This document shows, piece by piece, positions 28,467-36,254 of a DNA stretch of 64,000 nucleotides. The number at the start of each line of letters is the position of its first letter. The stretch's first letter is position 1. The DNA is from Aureimonas sp. Leaf427 (GTDB taxonomy: Bacteria; Pseudomonadota; Alphaproteobacteria; Rhizobiales; Rhizobiaceae). A model generated the notes under the pieces. The model did not search any database. It saw only the letters and a program-made list of their open reading frames with translations, and was not told the origin of the DNA. The stretch covers positions 232,100 through 296,099 of the forward strand of contig NZ_LMQW01000012.1 of assembly GCF_001425485.1 (NCBI RefSeq), read 5' to 3'. A program made the position numbers and the translations under genes.

Positions 28467-29791
28467 GCATAGCGCCGGAGGCCTTCGAGTGGCTTCGCGC
28501 GCAGGCATACGAGCGCTGGGGCAGGATGCCGAAGGCCGAGCGCCAAGCGGGTGAGATCGCCGCGTGGGGCGCATCGGCCCTCACTCGCTGGCGCGAAGGG
28601 CGACCAGACGGCGGCGACCTCTCCGACGCGCAGCTCGGGCGGACGGCGAACGATGTCGCGCGCTACATGGTCGAGCGGTACGGCCAGAAGCGTTCTCGGC
28701 CGGCGCCCCGCACGACAGCCGAGGGACGCGCCGTGGAGAAGAGGATCATCAGCGCCGTCGTCCCCGACTACCTTGAGGAAATTGGACGACCGGTGACTGC
28801 CAAGGCCGTCGCGCAGCACCTCGACGTGAGCGAGCGCAAGGCATCGCGCGCGCTGGCGACGGGCCGGGGCGCTCCGAAGCGCGACGCCCGCGTGGCCGCG
28901 TTGGACGGGCACGGACGCATCCTTCACGAGATCGCGGAGGCGCTCCTCCCCGTCGATGGCTTCTGCGTCCTTCGCGCGAGCGACATCGCGGCTCGGCTGT
29001 GGTCGGACCCGGCGGAGACGGATGCCGCCCGTCGCAAGCGGCGAGAGAGGCTCCTGAAGGCGTTCGCGCCGCTTGCGCTGCTGTCGTTCCATGTCGTTGC
29101 CAAGGGCGACCTCTTGGCCCTCCGCCGCGGCCGAAAATGGAAGCCCGAGGATGCCGCCGCTCGCCTGGCAGCCGCGGCCGAGAAGCCCGGCCGCGTCGCG
29201 CCTCTCCCCGTCCCACGGGACAAGGGCTTGTTCTGGGAGTCCGCCGAGGTCAGGGGCCTGATAGCTACCCTCCGCGTCTCCCTCAGGGGTGGCGACCGTC
29301 CAGACGTGTTCGAGGACTTCCTCGCCATCCAGCGCCTCGTGCATGACGGACGCGCGGGCATGGGCATCTACCACTTCGCTCATCGGATCAGCGGCAGCAT
29401 CAACCACTGGTGCAATGACCTTCCGTCCTTCTTCGCCCTGGCGGCCGTCGGGAAATGGGGCATCCGGACGGAGCCGACCGTCAGCCATGCACTCAGCGAG
29501 ATCGGCTGCCGCATTACGATGCTGGAGGAGGATGGATGCTGGGGCCGCTCCGCCTTTGACACGGTGCAGACCCTGCTCTCGTTCGAGTCGCGCGGCGTGG
29601 CTTTCATCGAATGCTTCGATGACGATGCGCGCGCCCGGATCGAGGCGTTCCAAGCGATCGTCGACGTATCCGATGCCGACGGCTGGATCGACGGCAGCAC
29701 CGCGCTCAAACTGTGCGACCGCCTCGCCCGCGAGGAGCGGGATGGAACTTGGTCCGCAGACTCTTGGATCAAGTACGGCGCGCCGTTCTAG
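28463..29791 (+). CDS. Putative DNA-binding/replication-type protein of unknown family
   Basis: A 442-residue basic protein with a helix-turn-helix near 109-131 (PVTAKAVAQHLDVSERKASRAL). The N-terminal part is Arg/Lys-rich, and the C-terminal half is better structured (residues 220-440, with WCNDLPSFFALAAVGKWGI). I do not recognise a named family. Its position between a palindrome array upstream and an AT-rich iteron-like region downstream, with a coupled leader ORF, makes a plasmid replication initiator plausible. A transcription regulator is the alternative. An upstream ATG at 28370 would lie inside the hairpin and is less likely. Confidence 0.6.
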   Translation: MSIAPEAFEWLRAQAYERWGRMPKAERQAGEIAAWGASALTRWREGRPDGGDLSDAQLGRTANDVARYMVERYGQKRSRPAPRTTAEGRAVEKRIISAVVPDYLEEIGRPVTAKAVAQHLDVSERKASRALATGRGAPKRDARVAALDGHGRILHEIAEALLPVDGFCVLRASDIAARLWSDPAETDAARRKRRERLLKAFAPLALLSFHVVAKGDLLALRRGRKWKPEDAAARLAAAAEKPGRVAPLPVPRDKGLFWESAEVRGLIATLRVSLRGGDRPDVFEDFLAIQRLVHDGRAGMGIYHFAHRISGSINHWCNDLPSFFALAAVGKWGIRTEPTVSHALSEIGCRITMLEEDGCWGRSAFDTVQTLLSFESRGVAFIECFDDDARARIEAFQAIVDVSDADGWIDGSTALKLCDRLAREERDGTWSADSWIKYGAPF

Positions 29792-30225
29792 GCCATCGGC
29801 ACCGTCCGGTCGGCATGGCCGGAAAGGACTGACACGGCCGCGAATCCTTGCCGTCGCGCCGCGAATCCTTGTCAACGCGCAGGTGCAATCAAAGCGCGAT
29901 CCCTCGAAAATTCGAGTTCTTGTCAATGATTACCCCTGATTGCAATCTGAATCCTTACTGAGAATTTCTTACCGGAATCCGGTCCTTTCGAGGATTTTTC
30001 CTCCAATCGAATCCTTGTATGCGTCCTTCCAGATGCCCTCCGTATCCTCGTTTCGAGCACGATATTTCAAGTAATCAAATTGGTACAAGTGTCTGTATCT
30101 GCTGAATCTTATAAAATAAATCAATTGCACGGCGGGTCGGACTTGGGGCACGTTAGGAGGTGACGGAGCCGCCTGGTCGCAGGCAAGTCCGTTGATCGAC
30201 AGATGCAACCTGATAGGAGAATGCG
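29792..30225. other. AT-rich region with short direct repeats, candidate replication origin
   Basis: No gene is supported here. CGAATCCTTG occurs exactly at 29841-29850, 29862-29871 (21-bp spacing, two helical turns) and 30008-30017, with a near copy TGAATCCTTA at 29948-29957. The palindrome CTCGAA-AA-TTCGAG is at 29903-29916. The stretch 29880-30125 is markedly AT-rich for this genome, including TATAAAATAAAT at 30110-30121. Iterons next to AT-rich DNA beside a rep-like gene suggest an oriV. It must also carry the promoter of the small-gene operon starting at 30226. Confidence 0.5.
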
Positions 30226-30672
30226 ATGTCCGACGTGGACGACATGCAGGCCGCGGGCGACGCGGCGCAGACGACCCGGGGCGAGGTGATCGCCTTGGAC
30301 GGCGGGGCGCTCGAAAACCCCGCGTTCGTGAGCCACAAGCGCGGCCGGAACTGGGGTGCCGTCCTCAGCGGCCCGAACGCCGCCCGCATGCAACGCACGT
30401 TCCTCGCCGCCCGCGAGGCGACGGTGGACGTGTCCGACGTGCAGCCGGGGCAGGTCATCGAGCTCGGCGGCGACTACGTCACGAGCGGCGGGAACCGCCA
30501 CTACGATCGCCGCTACTTCCTCGTCCTCGACACGGACGGCGAGGAGCGAATGACCGCCGAGCAGCACGACACCGCCGCCAAGGCGCTGCGCGCCGCCCGT
30601 GAGCTTGCGAAGGGCACCAGCCTCCCCATCCCCTCTGCCGCGTCGATCATCGACGCCGCACCTGTTCTCTAA
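30226..30672 (+). CDS. Hypothetical protein, 148 residues
   Basis: First gene of a run of small genes, with a strong AGGAGA site. Soluble and acidic at the N-terminus; the middle (DVQPGQVIELGGDYVTSGGNRHYDRRYF in part) looks beta-rich, and the C-terminus is a short helix followed by a Pro/Ala tail. No family is recognised. It is followed after 12 bases by the next gene. Confidence 0.7.
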   Translation: MSDVDDMQAAGDAAQTTRGEVIALDGGALENPAFVSHKRGRNWGAVLSGPNAARMQRTFLAAREATVDVSDVQPGQVIELGGDYVTSGGNRHYDRRYFLVLDTDGEERMTAEQHDTAAKALRAARELAKGTSLPIPSAASIIDAAPVL

Positions 30673-30684
30673 GGAGGAGCGACC

Positions 30685-30993
30685 ATGCACATCACCAAGG
30701 TCGTCGGCGGACTGCGCTACGACACCGCCAAGGCCGAGGAAATCTGCCGTCTCTCGAAGGGGCGTCCGGGCGACTGGAACACCGAGGAGACCGCCCTGTA
30801 CCGCACGTCCAAAGGTGCGTTCTTTCTCGCCGGAGAGGGCGGCGCCCGCTCGCGCTGGGGAAAGCGCGTCAGCGATGGGCTGACCGGCGGCGAAGGGCTG
30901 ATCCCCGTCACCGTCGAGGAGGCCCGCACCTTCGCCGAGGAGAACGCCGACGCGGAGACCGTCGTGGCCTTCTTCGAAGTCGAGGAGGCCTGA
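30685..30993 (+). CDS. Hypothetical protein, 102 residues
   Basis: Preceded by AAGGAGGAG. The sequence begins MHITKVVGGLRYDTAKAEEI and contains a strand-rich TALYRTSKGAFFLAGEGG segment. This resembles small plasmid-borne proteins of unknown function that display or sense a numeric parameter. The tail (EEARTFAEENADAETVVAFF) is acidic. No function is assigned. It probably shares an operon with its neighbours. Confidence 0.7.
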   Translation: MHITKVVGGLRYDTAKAEEICRLSKGRPGDWNTEETALYRTSKGAFFLAGEGGARSRWGKRVSDGLTGGEGLIPVTVEEARTFAEENADAETVVAFFEVEEA

Positions 30994-30994
30994 C

Positions 30995-31192
30995 ATGCAG
31001 CGGATGAGAGCCGGAAAGAGCGACGTGCGGAAGGCGAAGATCGACGCGCTCATCGCAGACATGACGCGGAGGGAAATGGATGTCGCGGCGCGTGTCGCGG
31101 AGTGCATCAAGAGCGGCAAGTTTTTCGATCGTGATTCGCTTCCGTCGAAAGCCTTGAAACTGGCCTACCTGCATTTCGGCGACGACAAGTAG
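30995..31192 (+). CDS. Small hypothetical protein, 65 residues
   Basis: A basic, helical protein beginning MQRMRAGKSDVRKAKIDALI. It starts one base after the previous stop, with GAGGAGG inside the previous gene as its ribosome site, so it is translationally coupled. The composition suggests a nucleic-acid-binding or structural role, which is inference only. Confidence 0.6.
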   Translation: MQRMRAGKSDVRKAKIDALIADMTRREMDVAARVAECIKSGKFFDRDSLPSKALKLAYLHFGDDK

Positions 31193-31200
31193 GCACCCCC

Positions 31201-31291
31201 GGCGGGCTACGGTCCGCCGCCTTCCACCAAACCGCCGGACTGACCGGCGCCGCAGCGGGACGCGGAGTCCCGGAGAGACAACATGGACATC
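31201..31291 (+). repeat. Copy A of a duplicated hairpin plus 5' gene leader
   Basis: A GGCGGG...CCGCC stem, then a spacer and the block ACCGGCGCCGCAGCGGGACG leading into CGGAGAGACA and an ATG encoding MDI. Almost the same 90 bases occur at 31695-31789 ahead of another gene. The stem may terminate the upstream transcript, and the rest supplies the start signals of the next gene. Confidence 0.65.
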
Positions 31292-31684
31292 GAGAAAGAT
31301 TTGACGCCCTCGCGCGAGGGCGATCGGCCGCCCTATGCCGACAGGTGGCACACCCTGTCCGACTGGATGCGTGTGAACATGCGCTCCAAGGACCCGCGCT
31401 ACTGGACCGCCGAATTTCCCCACGAGGTCACCGGGACCGAGATCGAAGGTGTCGCAGGCGTGCCGAGGGGGTGGACGGTCCAGCTCTTCGTGATCGACAG
31501 CGACGATGAGGTCCGCGCCGAGGTCCGCGCGTTCTTCTTCGCGCCCGATCGCTCTGTCACGGTCTCGGTCGTGCAGATGCCCGACGACATCGCGGCGCGC
31601 AAGGACTTCTACCGTCGATACATATGGGAGCCACACGACCTCGCCGCAGAGATGTGGGAGCGGCGCGAAGCCAGGGCTGCCTGA
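31283..31684 (+). CDS. Hypothetical protein, 133 residues
   Basis: A soluble protein with an alternating beta pattern in the middle (GWTVQLFVIDSDDEVRAEVRAFFFAP in part) and a helical C-terminus rich in Arg, Trp and Glu. Family unknown. It begins MDIEKD, directly after leader copy A, with CGGAGAGA as ribosome site. Confidence 0.65.
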   Translation: MDIEKDLTPSREGDRPPYADRWHTLSDWMRVNMRSKDPRYWTAEFPHEVTGTEIEGVAGVPRGWTVQLFVIDSDDEVRAEVRAFFFAPDRSVTVSVVQMPDDIAARKDFYRRYIWEPHDLAAEMWERREARAA

Positions 31685-31694
31685 CAGCGACCTC

Positions 31695-31789
31695 GGCGGG
31701 CCACGGCCCGCCGCCCTTCACCAAGTCGCCGGGGATCACCGGCGCCGCAGCGGGACGCGGAGTTCCGGAGAGACACCCCATGGACATCG
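31695..31789 (+). repeat. Copy B of the duplicated hairpin plus 5' gene leader
   Basis: Matches copy A (31201-31291) base for base over most of its length, including the GGCGGGCCACGGCCCGCC stem, the ACCGGCGCCGCAGCGGGACG block and the ATG GAC ATC GA start of the following gene. Recent duplication of a gene-start cassette is the simplest explanation. Confidence 0.65.
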
Positions 31790-32208
31790 ATGACATGACG
31801 ACGCGCCCCCGCGACAGCGAGGGCGTGCCCGGCGAAGCTTCGGCCGTCGCGACCGTAGGCCACAAGTCCGGTACGGTCGCGGACAGCATCCTCGCCTTCG
31901 CCACGGGCGGAACGGCGGGCTGCACGAGCGGGCGGGCTATGGCTCGCCTTTACCTCCTTCTCACCGACGGTGCCGCGTTGCCCATCCGGGAGACCGATTG
32001 GGGCCTCGACGGCACCCGCCGTGCCTGGTGGGAAGCCGCGATGATGGCATTCAGCAGAGGGGCATGGGACGGCACGCGGGACGGCGTCGACCGCGTCCGC
32101 GCCAAGCATCCCTACCTCGCGCGGCAGATCGATGCCGCGTCGGCCGCCTACGAGGCGGAGAACCGAGCGATCCACAGGGAGAACATGAAAGCCGAAGACG
32201 ACGACTGA
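31780..32208 (+). CDS. Hypothetical protein, 142 residues
   Basis: Starts MDIDDM after leader copy B. Predicted mostly helical, with GTRRAWWEAAMMAFSRGAWDG and an acidic, Lys-containing tail. It shares its first residues with the 31283 gene but is not otherwise alike. Unknown family. Confidence 0.65.
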   Translation: MDIDDMTTRPRDSEGVPGEASAVATVGHKSGTVADSILAFATGGTAGCTSGRAMARLYLLLTDGAALPIRETDWGLDGTRRAWWEAAMMAFSRGAWDGTRDGVDRVRAKHPYLARQIDAASAAYEAENRAIHRENMKAEDDD

Positions 32209-32214
32209 CGAGGC

Positions 32215-32240
32215 GGCGGGCACCCTGCCCGCCCTTCTTC
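32215..32240 (+). terminator. Terminator-like hairpin
   Basis: GGCGGGCA and TGCCCGCC flank a CCC loop, followed by CTTCTTCC. It lies just after the 142-residue gene and probably ends that transcript. Confidence 0.55.
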
Positions 32241-32298
32241 CAGCCGTCGCGTTGCGTGCCGGCTGGGCGAAGGGCTTATCCTTCTGGAGACAGCGACC

Positions 32299-32553
32299 AT
32301 GAGAAGCGAATCCGCCGCGATCGCGGCCATCAAGTCCGGCGAGCGGACGCTCGACGACTACGGCGCGGCGTCGACAAGCGAGTGGCTGACGTTGTGCCTC
32401 GCGTTGGCGCGGTACGACGGACTCGAGGGCACCGGATACGAGGCCCACGAAGCAGCCTGGGACCGCCTGAACGACCGCCAGCGCGCCATCGTGCGCGCCG
32501 AGAACCCGACCTTCCGCGCGGCCGAGTTCGACGGCCCGTCGCGGTACTTGTAG
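32299..32553 (+). CDS. Small hypothetical protein, 84 residues
   Basis: An acidic, helical protein beginning MRSESAAIAAIKSGERTLDD, with GGAGACAG upstream. Family unknown. It is followed after 11 bases by the next gene, so the two are probably cotranscribed. Confidence 0.6.
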   Translation: MRSESAAIAAIKSGERTLDDYGAASTSEWLTLCLALARYDGLEGTGYEAHEAAWDRLNDRQRAIVRAENPTFRAAEFDGPSRYL

Positions 32554-32564
32554 GAGCGGCGCGC

Positions 32565-32876
32565 ATGAGGCTCCCCGCCACGCTCCGCGCGATCGAAGCG
32601 GGCAAACGCTTGCCCGTCATCTGGGATGTGAATCTCCCTGGGAAGACCGACCGCCACGCCGTTGTCGGTGCCGCCTGGGCCGAGATCGAGGTCGGCGGAT
32701 TCGTTGTCGCGGCCGAGATCGAGCCGTCGCGCAGCGCGGACGGATATGAGTGGGCCATCGTCAGCGTATCGGACGAAGTTTTGCTCCACGGCGTCGCGGC
32801 GACGATGGACGACGCGCAGGCCTGCGCTGCCGTTGCCGCGGTTGCCGTCCTCGCCGACATCGCCGCCACTTCCTGA
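32565..32876 (+). CDS. Small hypothetical protein, 103 residues
   Basis: Begins MRLPATLRAIEAGKRLPVIW and is predicted as alpha/beta. The ribosome site TAGGAGCGG overlaps the preceding stop codon. The C-terminal alanine-rich helix (DAQACAAVAAVAVLADIAATS) could pack in a dimer or lie on a membrane. No family is recognised. Confidence 0.6.
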   Translation: MRLPATLRAIEAGKRLPVIWDVNLPGKTDRHAVVGAAWAEIEVGGFVVAAEIEPSRSADGYEWAIVSVSDEVLLHGVAATMDDAQACAAVAAVAVLADIAATS

Positions 32877-32934
32877 CCTGGACGCCGCCGCCGCCCGCAC
32901 GCACGCTGGTCTTCTGACCCACGGGAGACCCCTC

Positions 32935-33189
32935 ATGTTGCCGACGACCGTCCTCCTCGCCCTCCGCCGCCGAACGGCGTTGCGCCGCCTCCTCAGCCTC
33001 GCCGGGTATCTCGGCGGGGCTGCCGCCATTGTCTACGGCATCGTGCTCTTCAATGCCGGGGCTGCCTTGAGCGACGACACGCTCGCGTCTGGCTACTGGC
33101 TGACCGGCGGCATCATCGCAATGTTCGGGACCCATGAGGTCCGCCAAGCGATCCGAACCGCCCGCACGCCCGATCCGATCGAATCTTGA
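32935..33189 (+). CDS. Small membrane protein, 84 residues
   Basis: A basic N-terminus is followed by two likely transmembrane segments (LAGYLGGAAAIVYGIVLFNAG and GYWLTGGIIAMFGTHEV regions) and a polar tail. ACGGGAGACC lies upstream. It may be an envelope component of the transfer region, which is inferred from location only. Confidence 0.6.
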   Translation: MLPTTVLLALRRRTALRRLLSLAGYLGGAAAIVYGIVLFNAGAALSDDTLASGYWLTGGIIAMFGTHEVRQAIRTARTPDPIES

Positions 33190-33363
33190 CCTTCCTGGAC
33201 GCCGTTCCTCCACACCTCTACGGCATACCTGTCCAGGGGCGCTCATGCCCAAGCGCGTGGCGTCGCCTGCTGCGCAGGCGAGGCAGCTACCGCCGGCCAA
33301 GATGCCGCGTCGAGAGGTCGGAACGGCCACAGGGCGGCCACGAAAACGAACAGGAGATCGGAC

Positions 33364-33492
33364 ATGCTGCACCAGATCGAGAACCGCTGGACCCGCGCCG
33401 CCGTCGCCGTCCTCCTCTACTCCGCTCCGGTCATCTGGTGGCTCCTCGTCCCGTTGGCCTTCTTCCTCGTCAACGAGGCGATGGGCGGCTGA
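33364..33492 (+). CDS. Very small membrane protein, 42 residues
   Basis: ATG at 33364 follows AGGAGATCGG and encodes 42 residues with one hydrophobic helix (AAVAVLLYSAPVIWWLLVPL and onward). Length and signals suggest a real membrane microprotein. It is the last plus-strand gene before the convergent DotA-like gene. Confidence 0.55.
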   Translation: MLHQIENRWTRAAVAVLLYSAPVIWWLLVPLAFFLVNEAMGG

Positions 33493-33520
33493 TCCACCCG
33501 CCACGAACGACACAAAGCGA

Positions 33521-33548
33521 AAGGGGCGCACCTTAAGGAGCGCCCCTT
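33521..33548. terminator. Bidirectional terminator between convergent genes
   Basis: AAGGGGCGC and GCGCCCCTT flank a loop that is itself nearly palindromic (CCTTAAGG). It is placed exactly between the plus-strand small-gene run and the minus-strand DotA-like gene, 8 bases beyond the latter's stop. Confidence 0.7.
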
Positions 33549-33555
33549 CGTCGTT

Positions 33556-35685
33556 TCAGGCTTCCCGGGAACCACCTGGACGCGCCCGCAGGCCGTTCCC
33601 GGCCTTCGCGCCGACATCGCCGCCACCGTCGTCCTCGCCGCCCTTCGCCTTGCCCGCAGAAGGCTTCATCCCCCCTGCCAGCGCCTCGGCACGGCGCCCG
33701 CCGCCGGCTGCACCCATGACGACGGTGTTCCCGGCCTCGCCTTCGCCCCAGCCCGACCCCTGCACCCCGAGCCACTGGCCCAGCCGTTCCGGGATCGAGA
33801 GCGTCGCCTTGAACACGAACAGGAACACGGAGAAGGCGACGAACACGTTCAGGAGGGCGTAGACCACGATGCCCGTGATCCCCATGCCGAAGCCGACGAC
33901 GGCGCCGGTCGACGCGAAGGCGAACGAGTACGACACGAAGTTCAGGAGGACCGCCGTCAGGCTCGATGCCGCGACGTAGGCCGCGACGGTCGCGATCGGC
34001 CTCATCAGGATCGAGACGAGAAGGCTACCGTAGCCGAACGTCTGCGCCCGATCGACGAACGACCCGCCGTCGAGCCGCAGGTGCCCGAACGCCCAGATCA
34101 GGACCGCGATGGCCGCGACCATGACCTCGACGCACCAGGCGGCAAAGGCATACGTCACGAAAATCCACGGCACCAACGGCAGCACGTAGACGAGCAACGC
34201 GCCCGCCGCCCATGCCGCGACGATCAAGGGGAAGCCCGCCTGCATGAGATAGGACAGCGTCTCGCCCGCCGCGCTCGAAAAGAAGTTCGCCGCCCCCGTC
34301 GCCGCAGCGCCGACCCCGAACGAAATCTGGGCACCGACGAGCAGCCGATTGCCGACCGACATCAGGTCCGTCACCGGGTCCGGACGGTAGCCGTCGTACC
34401 CCGAGAGGTACTGGTGCATCGGCTCCGTCGCCGCCCGGCCGATTTTTACGAACGTGCTCTCGGCATCCTTCTCGGCCTCAGTCGCGAGGTCCGACGACGT
34501 GAGCGAGACAAGCGTCGTCTCCACGAGAAGCTGGCTCCGGAGGAGCGCCAGCGCCGACCGCACCGGCGCCGCGAGCGTGCCCCACGCGGATTCGTCGGGC
34601 CGGGTCCGGACGATCCGCTCCGATGCCGCGTCCTGCGCAGCCGCGTTGATCCTGCCGAGGATGCGGTACTGCTCCCCGATGCACGGCCACCCGCATGCGG
34701 TGACACGATCGAGGAGCTGCTGGCGCAGCGTCGTGTCGTCCGTCCGCACCTCCTCTTCGGCCGCCGACATCATCGCCCGGTCGAACCCGTCGCCGACCGA
34801 GTGGATGCGTTGGACGACGTCGGCGAGGACGACGCCCTGCGCCTTCCAATGCGCGACGAGTTCCTGCCCGACCGTCGCGGGATCGAAACCCGAGGGAAGG
34901 TTCACGACCGCCCCGAAGTGCCGTGCGAGGGCATCGGCGACACCGAACCCGCGCACGGTCCCGACGAGTCCTTCGACCGCGGCGCGCCTCGTCTCCCCGA
35001 AGGATTCGAAGCCTGCCGGATTCGTCAGCGTGAACGCGCCGCATGCCGGGCCGTAGTCCCAGCTCCATCCCGTCGTCCGTGCCGGCGCCGTGACCTCGCC
35101 CGTCCACCACGAGGTCTCCTCGTCGGAGCGGATTGGGATGCCCGCAGGCGTCGTCTGCCGTGCTGCCGAGCCATCTGCCATCGACCGCTCCGCCGCGGCG
35201 GCATGGGTGAGCGCACAGACCTCGGACTCGAGGACGGCCGACACGAGCGACCGCCCACCGCCCGAGACGGGCAACGGCGACTTGCCCTCGATCGCCGCGA
35301 GGCCGACCGCCCGGACGGCGGCAGCGTTCCCGAGGTTCGTCCCCGCGATGCTGACTTCCTTGAGCAGCACGTGGACTACGGCGAGACCCCCGAGGCCGGC
35401 GATGGGGATCAGCACGCCCATCCCGACGACCGGCCGCAGGATCGCCCACGCGCCGGACGTTCCCTCTGCGAGCGTCTTGCCCTCGCGCGCGGCGCGCACG
35501 ATCTCGCTGAGGAGCATGTACCCGAGCCACAGCGACCCGATGAACACGAGGCCCGCCGCGGCGACGTGGAGGACCGCCGAGAATGCCGTCGTCGTCCCGT
35601 CTGTCGGCAGCAGGGTTTCCAGGACCCGGCTCGACCAGTCGTCGGCCGGGAGGCGCGCGAGCACGTCGAAGGGAGTGAGGTCCAT
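33556..35685 (-). CDS. DotA/TraY-family conjugal transfer membrane protein
   Basis: A 709-residue polytopic inner-membrane protein of the type seen in type IVB secretion and IncI conjugation. There are two N-terminal hydrophobic segments (about 38-60 and 82-110), a large periplasmic loop with several cysteines (about 115-420), and a cluster of five or six membrane helices (about 440-640) ending in LSIPERLGQWLGV, like the DotA/TraY C-terminal signature. The Gly/Arg-rich tail is variable. It follows traD after 6 bases. No DotB, DotC, DotD, DotL or IcmE-like genes are visible, so a lone copy is unusual. Confidence 0.75.
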   Translation of the reverse strand: MDLTPFDVLARLPADDWSSRVLETLLPTDGTTTAFSAVLHVAAAGLVFIGSLWLGYMLLSEIVRAAREGKTLAEGTSGAWAILRPVVGMGVLIPIAGLGGLAVVHVLLKEVSIAGTNLGNAAAVRAVGLAAIEGKSPLPVSGGGRSLVSAVLESEVCALTHAAAAERSMADGSAARQTTPAGIPIRSDEETSWWTGEVTAPARTTGWSWDYGPACGAFTLTNPAGFESFGETRRAAVEGLVGTVRGFGVADALARHFGAVVNLPSGFDPATVGQELVAHWKAQGVVLADVVQRIHSVGDGFDRAMMSAAEEEVRTDDTTLRQQLLDRVTACGWPCIGEQYRILGRINAAAQDAASERIVRTRPDESAWGTLAAPVRSALALLRSQLLVETTLVSLTSSDLATEAEKDAESTFVKIGRAATEPMHQYLSGYDGYRPDPVTDLMSVGNRLLVGAQISFGVGAAATGAANFFSSAAGETLSYLMQAGFPLIVAAWAAGALLVYVLPLVPWIFVTYAFAAWCVEVMVAAIAVLIWAFGHLRLDGGSFVDRAQTFGYGSLLVSILMRPIATVAAYVAASSLTAVLLNFVSYSFAFASTGAVVGFGMGITGIVVYALLNVFVAFSVFLFVFKATLSIPERLGQWLGVQGSGWGEGEAGNTVVMGAAGGGRRAEALAGGMKPSAGKAKGGEDDGGGDVGAKAGNGLRARPGGSREA

Positions 35686-35691
35686 CGCCGA

Positions 35692-35949
35692 TCACTCCCA
35701 GTCGCGCTGCGTGACCGGCGCCACGTCGGCGAAGAGCGCGGCATCCCGCGGCTGCATCTTCGCGACGAGAGTCGCCAGCACGTCGGCCGAGATCGCTCCA
35801 TCCCGGATCGCATTCAGAAGCGACGCGCCTGCGACGACCTTCCTGCGGGTGTCGTCGCGCCGCTGGGCATCGCGCAACGTCGTCGTCGCCGCGGCGAGGC
35901 TCGCTTCCAGTCGTGCCCGCCGCTGCAACAGTTTCGACAAGTCAACCAT
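35692..35949 (-). CDS. TraD-family small conjugal transfer protein
   Basis: An 85-residue protein beginning MVDLSKLLQRRARLEASLAA. A coiled-coil N-terminus and the block DTRRKVVAGASLLNAIRDG followed by MQPRDAALFADV match the small TraD/MobD-type proteins of rhizobial plasmids that assist the relaxase at oriT. It lies divergent to the relaxase operon, with the candidate oriT in between, as in Ti-type dtr regions. It is cotranscribed with the DotA-like gene. Confidence 0.75.
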   Translation of the reverse strand: MVDLSKLLQRRARLEASLAAATTTLRDAQRRDDTRRKVVAGASLLNAIRDGAISADVLATLVAKMQPRDAALFADVAPVTQRDWE

Positions 35950-36173
35950 CTGAACCGTCCCCCCATGCCGCGCCGGTCGACCATCGCCGCCGGCGGATTC
36001 CTGTCGCGCGGAACGGCGAACCCTTCCGCGTCGAATGAGCCACCGCCCCGTTTTTTGAGGTTTCATGCGGCCCGGAGGCGCCCCAAGCGAAGCGCCAGAC
36101 ATCAAGAGTGAGGGTGGAGGTTGCACCGAGCAAATCGGCGCCAGACCTTTGGTGAAGGGGAAACCGAAATCCT

Positions 36174-36204
36174 GGAAGGCGCGATATAGCGTTCTGCGAA
36201 CGCT
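36174..36204. other. Candidate origin of transfer (oriT/nic region)
   Basis: AAGGCGCGATATAGCGTTC runs into a perfect 7-bp inverted repeat (AGCGTTC at 36188-36194, GAACGCT at 36198-36204, 3-base loop). From memory, this layout resembles the Ti-plasmid/RSF1010 class of oriT: a GGCGCA-like nic strand, an AT spacer, then a short hairpin. The 305-base gap between traD and the relaxase operon is the expected place for oriT in a MobQ system. Confidence 0.55.
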
Positions 36205-36254
36205 GCGGCCTGCGGCGCTTGGAGACCTCCCGCCGGCGACGAGGAGGACGACGC

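Noticed and set aside
33245-33862. Plus-strand proline/arginine-rich frame over the small membrane gene and the DotA-like 3' end
   Set aside because: Overlaps a terminator and runs antisense to the DotA-like gene; the composition is that of a reading-frame shadow.
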